From the NCBI GenBank assembly GCA_024036415.1, contig JAMWET010001298.1, forward strand, positions 227,501 through 291,500: 64,000 nt of DNA, in the 5' to 3' direction. A model generated the notes under the pieces. That model made no database searches and was not told where the DNA came from. It saw only the letters and a list, made by a program, of their open reading frames with translations. The position numbers and the translations under genes are program-made. This document shows, piece by piece, positions 11,539-21,599 of the stretch. Origin of the DNA: Prochilodus magdalenae. Lineage: Eukaryota; Chordata; Actinopteri; Characiformes; Prochilodontidae. Position 1 is the stretch's first letter. Every line of letters starts with the position of its first letter.

Positions 11539-13220
11539 TAAATGCATCTTAACTTTACCACATTAACTTGAACCTAAAATCAAATCCTAAACCTAACGCT
11601 AACCTTATTAAAACATCTGTACGTAACACACAACCAACCTTAAAATAAAATGTGACCAAAAAGACTAATGACTGAGACAAGACCTTCATTCCCACTTTCA
11701 AACTATATATGTGAGTTCATTTAAATGGTGCCTGCCAGAGCTTACTGCTCTTTTCTGGGGATGAAGACTGTTCAAGAAGATGTGACCCAAACATGTCACG
11801 TCTAAGCCTTTTAGCAGCCTTCTCTTCTTGGCTCTGTGATGGGCAGAACAGGAGAGATCTGTTCTGTGCTCTGATCTCATCTGCTCCTTTCTGAACTCTT
11901 AGGCTTCCCCTTCTTCGAGCACCCCACACATGCCCATGTTGGCATATTCCATATATGGCCTGAGGTGCGTGTCGGGATAAGTCCTAAGGAGTCATACTTT
12001 TTTAAAGAAGTGAAGGTGCTTGGAAGCTAATCTCACAGCCAAGACCGTAGTCATTGCTTGGAGTATTCTCTTAGCATTATATGGAGACCAAATGTCCTGC
12101 CATAATTAAAGGAATAGGCTGGAATAGTTTGAGATGGGCAAAGTTAAAAGACTGGTTCATTGCATCCTGTGGTGTCCCATTACTGCACTATGAAGCTGCC
12201 TCTTCTTCCTTGTTTGATATCTTTGCATAAATCTTTATTAGCATTAGCCATTGTATGGAGTATCAGGAAAAGCTGCTTTAATGGGTTATTGGTTATGGTC
12301 TTGATGGTTGTGCTAAAACATGTTTTTGATCAATCAGGTATCTGTTGTAGGCATCAAAAGCTGTTTAACAGCCAGTGATGCCCCATATCTTCAAGCCTGC
12401 TAAATGTGAGTAAGTGAGTTACTTAGTTAGTTGTCAGGTCCATGAGGTGCTTTGCAAAATCAATCAAGACTGTGAACATGATACTGAAATAAACAAAAAG
12501 ATACAACCATTGTGGGCAGTGTGCAGAGTACCCTCTGGTTTTCCTGGGGTCCCATGTTGATTGTATGCCGTAGCGGTGCTGATCCAGATTTTAATGGCAT
12601 CTAAGTGTTTGGTTTAACAGTTTTTAGTTAGGAAGTGCTCTGTTCTAGTCTGTTTGAGTCTTCCACACATTAATTGATATCTCACATTGAGATGTCCTCG
12701 TTTGTGGTTGGGGAAATTCTCTCGTTTGACCAATCTCTTGAGAAACTGGGCAAGTTTTAGCTGATGAACCAGTTTGCTACTGTGCCACCCTGAGGCAGAC
12801 CAGGGCTGCATCTCTACATAGTTAACAATGCCAAAGACAGAAGACTCGAAACTTGCCCCTGATTGTGGACGAGCAGCTAATTCAGCTTTCCTTAAATTTA
12901 TATTTGAGCCTAACAATGTAACATCATAATACATTCATTTTTATGGACCCCTCTCCCAGAATTTGGATTTTTAGATATTCTAGTGTCTAAGAGAGAAATC
13001 AGGGGGTCCCAGACCTTTCAGGGTCCCCTGTATTTTGCACCTAGATTGCAGCCTTTGCAGCTCTGCTTATGTCAGCTCTGTATATGAGTCTCATCAGGTG
13101 GAAGTAAACATACAATATTTCTGTTTAAATGTTTCAACCACTGCAGGAATGAACCTTCCCCAAACTGATTTTTGACTGCTTTGTCAAGGTCAGATGTTGG
13201 AGTCCTTCAGTCACTTTTCA
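11539..13220. other. No gene recognised
   Basis: Unique, moderately AT-rich DNA. A 106-codon minus-strand frame (12614-12934) has no family resemblance and no splice context. A run of CTAAACCTAACG-like words near 11590 is not a telomeric repeat. Confidence 0.45.
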
Positions 13221-13343
13221 GCTGGCTAAGGGATCTTTTGGTACAGGACAGCCTTTTGGTGCTTTCCAAATTGCAGGCACAGTGCCAACTTGATAAAAGG
13301 TATTCATTAAATGAATTGGAACAGGAGCTAGGCCCGCTGCCTT
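13221..13343 (-). pseudogene. Fragment of non-LTR retrotransposon reverse transcriptase
   Basis: The minus-strand frame reads KAAGLAPVPIHLMNTF and then GTVPAIWKAPKGCPVPK. This fits the conserved LINE pattern 'LAPV...IFN...VP..WK....PVPK' just upstream of the 'YRPVALTS' block of L2/Rex1-type reverse transcriptases. The residues normally between KAAG and LAPV seem to be deleted, and the frame stops straight after PVPKDPLAS. It is an isolated, inactive scrap. The match is by eye; the following YRP motif is not recognisable. Confidence 0.45.
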
Positions 13344-13919
13344 GCCCTTCGCAGCTACAGACCTTTCATAAGTTGAGATTGAACGTTGCCACCTTAACTT
13401 GCCTGGTTCTACACGTGTCAGTGTAGAAATATAGAAGGAGCCGACTAGACGTCCGCAAATCAATCAGTTCTTCTGCCACTCTGTGATCCTCAAGGCCATC
13501 CATGATCACTTTCTCTTCAGCTATTTTTAAAAGACCTAGCTGTTTATAGCTGTAATCCCCTTGTTCTTCAGGATTTGTTCCTTTGAGGGCTTGAACTTCT
13601 TTTTCTGTAATAATCATCCTTTGCTTTTATGAAAACGTCTTTGAACTTAATCTCTGGAGCTCTTCCATCTGTGTCTTGATCCCTACCTCTTGATTTTGCC
13701 GCATTGTGTGTGTAGAATTTAGAAGAAGGACTTGTTATCTTAAACAAAAAGTTCCACCAAGAGAAGAAGAAAGCTCCATTCCGCATCCATCCGGGTGTTA
13801 AGAAACTGTGACCAACTAAATATTCTTAATTCCTGACTTTATGGCAGATGTCTTCTAGATTTTATATGTAAATAGGAATCCTCTGAAGACTATTAATTTT
13901 AATCAAGTCCAATTTATGC
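13344..13919. other. No feature recognised; possibly more decayed LINE
   Basis: Two minus-strand frames (13366-13617 and 13568-13786) lie directly upstream of the reverse-transcriptase scrap and may be further decayed LINE sequence. I see no diagnostic motif in either. Confidence 0.35.
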
Positions 13920-15560
13920 TTTTTTGGAGCAGCTGGACCGGGCTCCAGTGTTGCACCCGTTCAGTCACGCGTTTAAACTGCTGTCTGTCCTCCAGGTGTT
14001 TCAAAACTATTTGTGTCACATAAAAGCAAAGCTGCTTGACCTTTGAACCTTGCACCTGGACATCGGCACTGCTCATTGTCGGCTAATCCTCTTATTAGCA
14101 CCCGCCCAAACCTCCCAAAAATGTACGTTCGATCAATGAAACTTTGTCATGAGAAGACTGGCCCAAAGAAGAATGATGGTTAAAAATGCTCTTTACATTA
14201 AGCATGTAACGTACAGCAATTATGCTAATTGCAGGCTTGCAGATGGCTGGGTGTTGATTACAGCCTAAACACAGGGAAAGGCTGTGGGGAATCGAAACAC
14301 TTGTATCATGTGATGCTCATTATCGCGAAAGTCTACACTTGCATCCCCATCCATCTGTGTTGACTTGCATTGACAGTCATTTGATTACATGTTGGTTAAA
14401 GAGTTGCAGTGTGAAAACAGGAGTAACAACAACAACAGCCATTAAAATAACTTTTAATTGGCAGCTCGGCTTAAGAGCGAAACAGGAACCATGTACGTTG
14501 TCGCTCGTAGGAACGTTACAACCGCATTTGCACCACTGTTAGCCTTAAGTTTTAATCAGGGAAGTTAAGGCATAAGACAAAACCCGCCTGAAATCAAAAC
14601 TTTTAATTGGCAGCGGAGTCTATGCAAAAATGTAGGTGTGTCTTAGCTTTGAATTAGCATAATAATTCACCCATAACCGACACCATTTAACAAATGGGGG
14701 AGTTAACATCTGTTCCAGATGTCCCATTATCCTGTCAGGCTGTTTCGCTCAGAGACGAGCTTCAATCCTGGCCTCTGGCAGCATTCGAATCAGACGCTGG
14801 GACAGGCCTGAGAGCATTTGCACCGCACTTTGAAACCCTGCTGGCATGGACATAGTCGACCGAGCTGAAAACGAGCTGTCCTTGCTGCTTTTGAGTGATG
14901 TGAGTGTGTGGCGTCCTTTCTCTGGTGTCGTCTGATGTTTTCCCCCGGCAGACTCTTCTGTTCCTCGAGCCTCGTCTGCCGTTAGTGCTCTGTCTTTGGC
15001 GGCGGGGGTGGGGGCCTTCGGGTGGAGAGGAGGGATGGCGAGAAGGGGGGGTGGTCTGCGGAACCCACTTCAAATGCCAGTCCTCTACGGATGAAGCGAC
15101 ATTCTGAGCGCGTGGCTGCATTTTAGTGCGTCGGGGAGAGAACCAGCCTGCTGTAAAACACGGCCGCGTCCATGTTCTCCCTCAGCAGGTCAAATGGCGC
15201 GATGATGCTTATTTATTTATTTATTTTTCCTCCCCATGCTAATTTAAATCGGAGCTGGCCTGCATCACACAGCGAATGGGTGCTGATCCCTAAATTGAAA
15301 TGTCACCGGAAGGCCTGCAACCTTAGCTCGGGGTGGGTGCCCAGAAGGTGGTGGGGGGGCTTTTTTGTTTGATGAATAAATTGAGTAATTATCCCGCTGC
15401 CGGGGCCTCGCAGCAAATGTCACCAGCAGATAAACAGGGGAGGCAAGCCGAGCGTGAATTTCCCGATTTGGCTGAGCACATCTTAAGGTATCTGAAGTTC
15501 ATCTTAATTTAGTTGGGAGTTCAAGGATGCACATAATCAAAGAGCAGTCATTTGGTGGAG
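13920..15560. promoter_or_regulatory. Large candidate regulatory island, partly CpG-rich
   Basis: About 1.6 kb without transposons. It alternates TAAT-core homeodomain words (CTTTTAATTGGCAGC twice, CATGCTAATTTAAATC, GAGTAATTATCCCG) with CpG-rich stretches at about 14740-15160. A short TTTA repeat sits at about 15210-15230. Open frames exist on both strands (for example 14762-15121 minus), but they follow GC content and resemble no family. I infer a cluster of enhancers. Confidence 0.35.
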
Positions 15561-15989
15561 GGGCCTGGGGGTCATGCTGCACTCTGCATCCACAGCTCTC
15601 AAAGCGATTGTAATATACAGTAGGTTGGGCTGTGTATAACCACGCAGGCCCACTTCATCTGTAGCTATGGATAAGGGATGAAATGCTGTATGAAAAGGAA
15701 TTAATGCAGTCTATATCTCTGAAGTAGGGACTGCTGAACCCTGGGTAATAGCGTAATCTGAAATGAAAAGCAAGTAATTTTGACAAGTGCGAGAGCTTGA
15801 TCCTGTAGCACACAATTTATGCATTGGGTGAGGAACATCAAATGGGCTGGTTTTATTTGTGCAAAGACATGTACACTGTAGGGGGGAGAGGATAATTCGG
15901 TGGAACCTTAGGGTAATGTTCAGACTGCACAGGGAAATATAGGGGATGTTCACATGATTCGGATGTCTGCTACCAAACCACAGCCAGCA
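15561..15989. other. No feature recognised
   Basis: Unique sequence; no exon or repeat identified. Confidence 0.45.
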
Positions 15990-16460
15990 TTCGACGGTGG
16001 AACTGTGGTTACAGTAAGGTGGAGTGATTTGATATTAGTCTATGGAAGATTTTATTCTAGTATGACTGTTGTGGTCTGCCAAATATCTTAGGCCCTGGTA
16101 ATACCTAGCTAGACATGTAGCTGGTTACAGCTGGTATTTCTGTGCCTACTTCCATTAACTGCTGCTAACAGCTAAGGTTATAACCGCACAATTGGTATGG
16201 CATACAATGCGTCCTTGCGGAGTCTTACAATGTGACCCCACTCTTCTCTGTGGTTAAAATCAGGGGCAGTGAGTAGATATTAGCCTAAGGAAGATTTTAT
16301 TCTAGTTTGACCGTCGTGGTCTGACCTTAGGCCCGGTTTATACCTAGCATCAACATCCATCTCGAGTGATCTGATCATGAGTGGACAGTGAGACATGTAG
16401 CCGTGTACACCTAGTATTTCCGTGGGTCTCACATGTGAGTCCACTGACCGCTTAGGGCGG
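15990..16460. repeat. Diverged tandem pair of a fish interspersed repeat
   Basis: Two segments about 245 bp apart share long stretches: 'gatattagtctatggaag' at 16031 versus 'gatattagcctaaggaag' at 16276, then TTTTATTCTAGT and GTGGTCTG. The second half of each carries 'ggcccggtttatacctag' or a variant, similar to the 'cccctgtttacacctgg' element at 50669-50941. Probably one old DNA element that was duplicated locally. Confidence 0.6.
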
Positions 16461-16935
16461 GGAAGAGGTTGTACATATTTACCTGAGTGTCTGCATTTAC
16501 TGCATGTGTTGTCAAACAATAAATGATGTGCAGCAATTTCAGGAGATGAAGAAAGAATGCATGTTGCTGCTTTTGTCTGTCCGGCATCATCAAGTTAATG
16601 GCCCCTGGGGACAAATATTTAATGGGACTTTTTTGGGAGGTCAGTGATCGTTTTTATTATATCACAGCAAGCTAAACAAAGGCTATGCAGCACTACCCTG
16701 GCAGAATACTAACTATGTTGGCCATGTTATTGCGATTGCTGATATAACTATTGTTCTGATCAATACAAAACAATAGCACGATTTTGCACACATTAATGAG
16801 AACACAGGTTAACATAAATCTAATGATCTGTGCAACACTTTGCTGTATAGCATGCGTCTGCTCTTCACCAGCACATTAACCCCAGTGATTAATCACCAGG
16901 TATTCAATTTAAATGTTGCCACCAGTATGGCAGAT

Positions 16936-16968
<33 letters not shown>

Positions 16969-17519
16969 TGTCTATATATAACTGTTACTTACGTCAGTCC
17001 AAAGTCTATAGCAAGGCATTTGGCTACTACGTCAACGGGTCTAAGTTTCTTCCACTAAGCACATTTAACTGGAATGCTGGAATGTTCCATCTAAACACAC
17101 AACACAAAATATTAAGTGTCTTGGTATTCACATTTTCCCAACCACAAATACTGTAAAAAACAAAAGACAGTCTAGACAGATAGAATAAACTCTTCTTATT
17201 TTTAATTAGTAAAATATCTATAAATTAAATGAATAGCATCCTTAGAATCACGTATTTGTTGTCTGTGACCCCATCACAAGGCCTAAATTGAATAATAATA
17301 ATTTATAATTATAATAATAATTGTATTACTATTTCTCACCATACTAGCTACTTTGCATTCAACACAGGACAAGTAACTTAAACCAACCAATGAAAATTTC
17401 CAAGGAGTTAAATGACCTCGTTGCAACTAGAAAAAAAAAACTTTTCTTGAAACAGTTTAACTGCATTTGTAAAGATCTCCCGCATGGAAGTACCTGGAAA
17501 AGACGTTGGATGAAAGAAA
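16461..17519. other. No gene; contains a (TA)n tract
   Basis: AT-rich unique DNA with a pure (TA)15 microsatellite at 16938-16967 and TAATAATAA-rich sequence near 17290-17330. No exon seen. Confidence 0.5.
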
Positions 17520-18040
17520 CCTGTATTGCATGCAGTCCTGCATCGTGCATTGGCACTTACTGCATGACTGATGAGGCACATCACTGCTCGCCGAATGGCT
17601 GTCGGGTCACTTAGCGCATGTCAGACAGTTAGTTCTCCCTCTCCGAGGTTCATGTAGGTCTTCCAGATCCTTCATGTTGCTGGTGTGTGCCTTCTTGTGA
17701 CCCCCAGTGTTGATAAGACCACCTCACTTTTCAGAGCCCTACGATGTAACCGCTCTTCAACTCTTCCAACTTCTTGCATTGCTTTCAAATCTTCTGCAAT
17801 TGCTTTCGAGCAAACTCGGCTTGCAACCAGCGTATGTCAGAATTGACAACACATGTAACAGGACAACCTTATATAGTCAGTCAGGTACAGCGATAAAGCT
17901 TGTCCTTGCCTACTTTACCAGCACAGCTGAGCCTGAAACTTGAATCGTTCACAAGTCTCCTGATGTCAAAACTATCCACCAAGTTTCATTCATCTCAACT
18001 GATCCTTTCTGGGTCCCAACTCTTTGCACAATTGTGTTGT
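17520..18040 (-). mobile_element. Nonautonomous Tc1/mariner derivative, copy 5
   Basis: Minus-strand relic. It contains the conserved 'catgcagtcctgcatcgtgc' stretch (the antisense of the 'LHDAGLHA' coding region) and the N-terminal helix-turn-helix side of the transposase. At its right end is the family's 5' noncoding part, with CAGTCAGGTACAGCGATAA and the terminal CCTTTCTGGGTCC. The left end is not defined and the gene is truncated on that side. Confidence 0.65.
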
Positions 18041-18042
18041 TC

Positions 18043-18234
18043 TACACTCTTAGCCAAAGAGTTTCTGCACAGTACAATAAACGATATAGTGTGAATTGTA
18101 ACAGTAGTGCTAAAGAGTTCTGTGGAAAAACATACAACACTTTGCAAGCCCTTTATTTGACTAACCTCTGTGACTAATCTTTACCCTTTACTAAAGAAGC
18201 CTTGAAGAAGCCTTTTTTTTTTTAAGAGCGTGTA
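18043..18234. mobile_element. Candidate MITE with TACACTCTTA ends
   Basis: Begins TACACTCTTAGCCAAAG and ends TTTTTTAAGAGCGTGTA, imperfect inverted repeats flanked by TA. About 190 bp with no coding capacity. It abuts the 542-bp duplicated block, whose shared sequence starts 10 bp further on. Confidence 0.5.
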
Positions 18235-18243
18235 CATGCGTAA

Positions 18244-18785
18244 TGTGCGTCATTTCCTCTTATTACCAGCAATGGACACATTAACTCCCTCCTCAATCAG
18301 CCTGCTTTAGAATAACAATAACCTAAAGTACCGTTAATTGAGCTTAGCCTTCGTCCACTCTCTGCGGCGAAGTGCCTCCTGATTTTATCTGTCCTTTTAA
18401 TAATTACATTATCATTTTACGCCCACCGTTCCTTGGGAGTGGGTGACCATTTGTGTGGAAGTGAAAGCTCATTATTAGCCCTGAATTATGTGCCGTTTAT
18501 TGATCCCCGTGGTGGATTATGGGCTTCGGAGTTGGTCTAGACAGAATAGTTAGCGAGATGACGGAGCGGGAGGGAAACGTATCGGGCCCCCGGGAGAGCT
18601 CGGCCCTGGCTGGCTGAGCAATTAATGCCTGCTAGGTAATGGAATTTAAGTTTACACTACGTCCAGCAATGTGCTGACATTTCAAGTGTCTTGTAAAATA
18701 ACATTAGGCTAATTAGTTGAGTCGAAGGGCCAGCGCAACGTCCGTCTCTTTCATCTGCTCTAACCGGCTTTAGGTTTTTCAGCCT
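18244..18785. promoter_or_regulatory. 542-bp duplicated regulatory-looking block, copy A
   Basis: Identical at 541 of 542 positions to 21035-21576 (offset 2791); the only difference is C at 18591 versus G at 21382. The block is repeat-free and full of TAAT-core words (CCGTTAATTGAG, TTTAATAATTACATT, CATTATTAGC, GCAATTAATG) plus GGATTATG, so it looks like a developmental enhancer. Copy A continues without a break into similar sequence (18786-19150), which suggests it is the original. No coding frame or splice context. Confidence 0.6.
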
Positions 18786-19150
18786 TTGATCTGCTGTTCT
18801 GCAGTGAAAATCATTTACTCGTTTAGAACCTACACGATCAGTTTAGTTTAAATGTTGGGGTTTGGTGAGCCGGTGTGGGCGTGGCTTTAATTAGGCTGAT
18901 GGCATGGCGCTGGTCTTTACAGAGTGTGATGATGAAGCACAAGCCCGTCGTTAAATGTTGAGTAAGGGGCTGTACGGGGCCATTCGTCTCCGTATAGCGG
19001 TAGTGGGCCTGTTTATGGGGGATATCCGTCATTATTTAGATGAGCAGGCTAATTGCACAGCCCACTTGCTATCCACGGCCAGAGATACGTCCTTGAGGGG
19101 ACTTGCGTAGTGTTGTTGGGGGGATTATGCACAACGTGAAGTGGGTTTAG
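18786..19150. promoter_or_regulatory. Continuation of the regulatory-looking island
   Basis: Unique sequence contiguous with copy A but absent from copy B, with AATTAGGC and CTAATTGC words and moderate CpG content. Possibly the 3' half of the same enhancer. Confidence 0.3.
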
Positions 19151-19319
19151 CTAGTGGTGTGTGCGTGTGCATGTGTGTTTGCCCATTTCCTTTCTTCTTC
19201 CAAGGACTTCTCCGAGGGCAGCTTGCCAGCTCCAGACCCTCTTAAAAGAGCGGGTTTAATCAGAGGACTGGACGCCGCACAGACTCATGTCTCTGCAGGC
19301 GGGTGTGATGCACCTGTTT
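19151..19319. other. Transition to pyrimidine-rich repeat
   Basis: Short unique segment with a GT-rich start; no gene recognised. Confidence 0.4.
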
Positions 19320-19510
19320 TCCAGGGTCATTCACTCGCTCACTTTCTCTCTAGCTCACTCACTCGTTTACTCTCTCACTCAGTCACCTTTCTGTCTTTTT
19401 CTTTCATACATGCATGCTTCTCTCTCTGTATTATTTCTTTCTCTGTCTGTTACACTTTCTCACTTACTTTCTCTCTTTCTCTTTCATGCATGCTTTTCTC
19501 TCTTTGTTGT

Positions 19511-19562
<52 letters not shown>

Positions 19563-20460
19563 ACTGACTTTAGTTTTTTTCTGTGTCTCCTTTTTTCTCA
19601 CTTGCTGTTTGTCTCTCTCTTGCTCTGTCTATCACTCTTTCTCTTTTCTCATGCTTTCTGGATGCTTTTCTCTGTCTCTCACTTTCACTGTATTTTTGTC
19701 TCTTCTTCTTTCCTTTCTCTCTTCTCTTTCTCTCATACTCACTTTATTCTTTCCTTCAGATACTCTCTCTTTCCCTCTCTTTCACATGTATACACTTTCT
19801 TTCTTTTTTTGTATATAATGCATACTTTCTTTTCTTTTTTTCGCTCTGACACATTTTACTTTGACACTTTTTACTCTCTCCTCTGTTCCCCCTCTCTCTC
19901 TCTTTCCCTCTCTCCTCTTTCTCTCATACTCACTTTATTTTTTCCTTCAGATACTCTCTCTTCTTCCCTCTCTTCCTCTCTTTCACATGTATACACTTTC
20001 TTTTCTGTCTGTATTTCTCTTTTTCTCTTTCTTCTTTCTTGGTCTCTCTCTTCTCTCTGTTTCCTTCTCTGTATATAATGCATACTTTCTTTTCTTTTTT
20101 TCGCTCTGACACATTTTACTTTGACACTTTTTACTCTCTCCTCTGTTCATCCTCTCTCTCTTTCCCTCTTTTCTCTCTCCTCTTTCTCTCATACATACAC
20201 TTCCGTTTTGTTTTACACGTTCTTTTTCTCTCACTCTCTCACATGCACATTTATCTCTCTTTCTCTCTATACTGTCTCACTCTCTGACACATGCACACAC
20301 TTTCTCTTTCACTCTCTTCACTCTGTCTTTCTCCTCTCACTTCTCTCTTCTGTTCCACTTCCCTTTCTTTATTTCCCTTCTTTTCTCTCTCCTCTTTCTC
20401 TCATACACACACACACCTTCTCTGTATTTTCTTTTCCCCTTTTTTCTGTCCTCTCTTACT
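19320..20460. repeat. 1.1-kb polypyrimidine tract with tandem duplications
   Basis: Almost entirely CT-rich on the plus strand, with a pure (CT)n core at about 19512-19561. Larger units repeat within it: 'ctctcatactcactttatt' occurs at about 19733 and 19922, and the segment from GTATATAATGCATAC through ACTTTGACACTTTTTACTC occurs at 19811 and 20071. The two spacings differ because about 71 bp was gained in the second unit. Long Leu/Ser/Phe-rich frames, the largest of 263 codons at 19287-20078, come from the repeat and are not genes. Confidence 0.9.
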
Positions 20461-21034
20461 TGCGATGTGGGGTAATGTAACTGAGTCTCAGACTGTAAAC
20501 AGTGGAGGATGTAGAGAGAGAGGAGCTGATGAGTTTAGTGTACAGCTGTTGTGCAGATTGGCTGTAGAAGGGCCGGTGTGGAGGGTGACGGCTGCGACCT
20601 TGCATCGCCGAGCAGCATCTCTGTCTAATGATCTCTCAGTGCTGTAATGATACAATGCTCTTTCACACTCTCCCTCTATCTCCCTGTCTGCTCGCCTGAG
20701 TCTCTCTCTCTCTATCTCTCTCTCTCTCTCTTACTAAGAGCCTAAAAGACTCAGTCAGCAGTTCAGCTCACAGTCTAGCAAATGAGCTGTCCCATTGAAA
20801 TAGAAAGGAGAGTGCTCCGTGTTGCAGAAATTGCTGCCACGGCAAGCTGCACTGGAGAGAGGGAGAGGGGCGAAATTACTTGTTCGGACAAAGAAACATG
20901 AGAATGTCCTTTTCACTACAAATGTACCAATTTAGATTCACGCTGAAGAGATTACAACCTTTTTTCCCTTTTTTCCCTCTATCTGCTCTCATTATGATCT
21001 ACAGATTACCTTACTCACAGCTCGAAAAATATCC
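20461..21034. other. No gene; (CT)n at 20700-20732
   Basis: Spacer between the pyrimidine tract and duplicated copy B. It contains one CT microsatellite and otherwise unique sequence. Confidence 0.45.
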
Positions 21035-21576
21035 TGTGCGTCATTTCCTCTTATTACCAGCAATGGACACATTAACTCCCTCCTCAATCAGCCTGCTTTA
21101 GAATAACAATAACCTAAAGTACCGTTAATTGAGCTTAGCCTTCGTCCACTCTCTGCGGCGAAGTGCCTCCTGATTTTATCTGTCCTTTTAATAATTACAT
21201 TATCATTTTACGCCCACCGTTCCTTGGGAGTGGGTGACCATTTGTGTGGAAGTGAAAGCTCATTATTAGCCCTGAATTATGTGCCGTTTATTGATCCCCG
21301 TGGTGGATTATGGGCTTCGGAGTTGGTCTAGACAGAATAGTTAGCGAGATGACGGAGCGGGAGGGAAACGTATCGGGCCCCGGGGAGAGCTCGGCCCTGG
21401 CTGGCTGAGCAATTAATGCCTGCTAGGTAATGGAATTTAAGTTTACACTACGTCCAGCAATGTGCTGACATTTCAAGTGTCTTGTAAAATAACATTAGGC
21501 TAATTAGTTGAGTCGAAGGGCCAGCGCAACGTCCGTCTCTTTCATCTGCTCTAACCGGCTTTAGGTTTTTCAGCCT
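21035..21576. promoter_or_regulatory. 542-bp duplicated regulatory-looking block, copy B
   Basis: Near-exact direct copy of 18244-18785 with one substitution. Unlike copy A, homology ends abruptly at CAGCCT inside a fold-back palindrome (21548-21599), so this looks like the derived copy. Alternatively it is an assembly artefact. All motif content of copy A is retained. Confidence 0.6.
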
Positions 21577-21599
21577 AAAGCCGGTTAGAGCTTTAGGCT
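21548..21599. repeat. Serial fold-back palindrome at the duplication breakpoint
   Basis: GCTCTAACCGGCTTTAGG (21548-21565) is followed after 8 nt by its exact reverse complement (21574-21591). A second overlapping inversion then follows: AGCCTAAAGC (21572-21581) and GCTTTAGGCT (21590-21599), again with an 8-nt loop. The left arm is native block sequence; the right arms are new copies of it in alternating orientation. Confidence 0.9.

Noticed and set aside
11560..11650. Interstitial telomere-like CTAAACCTAACG words
   Set aside because: The units are irregular and not TTAGGG repeats.
13366..13786. Minus-strand frames beside the reverse-transcriptase scrap as a possible LINE ORF
   Set aside because: No LINE motif is recognisable in them; kept only as unassigned sequence.
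19287..20078. 263-codon Leu/Ser/Phe-rich open frame, the longest in the window
   Set aside because: It lies entirely in the CT-rich repeat; all three plus frames are open in places for the same reason, and its residues simply translate CT repeats.
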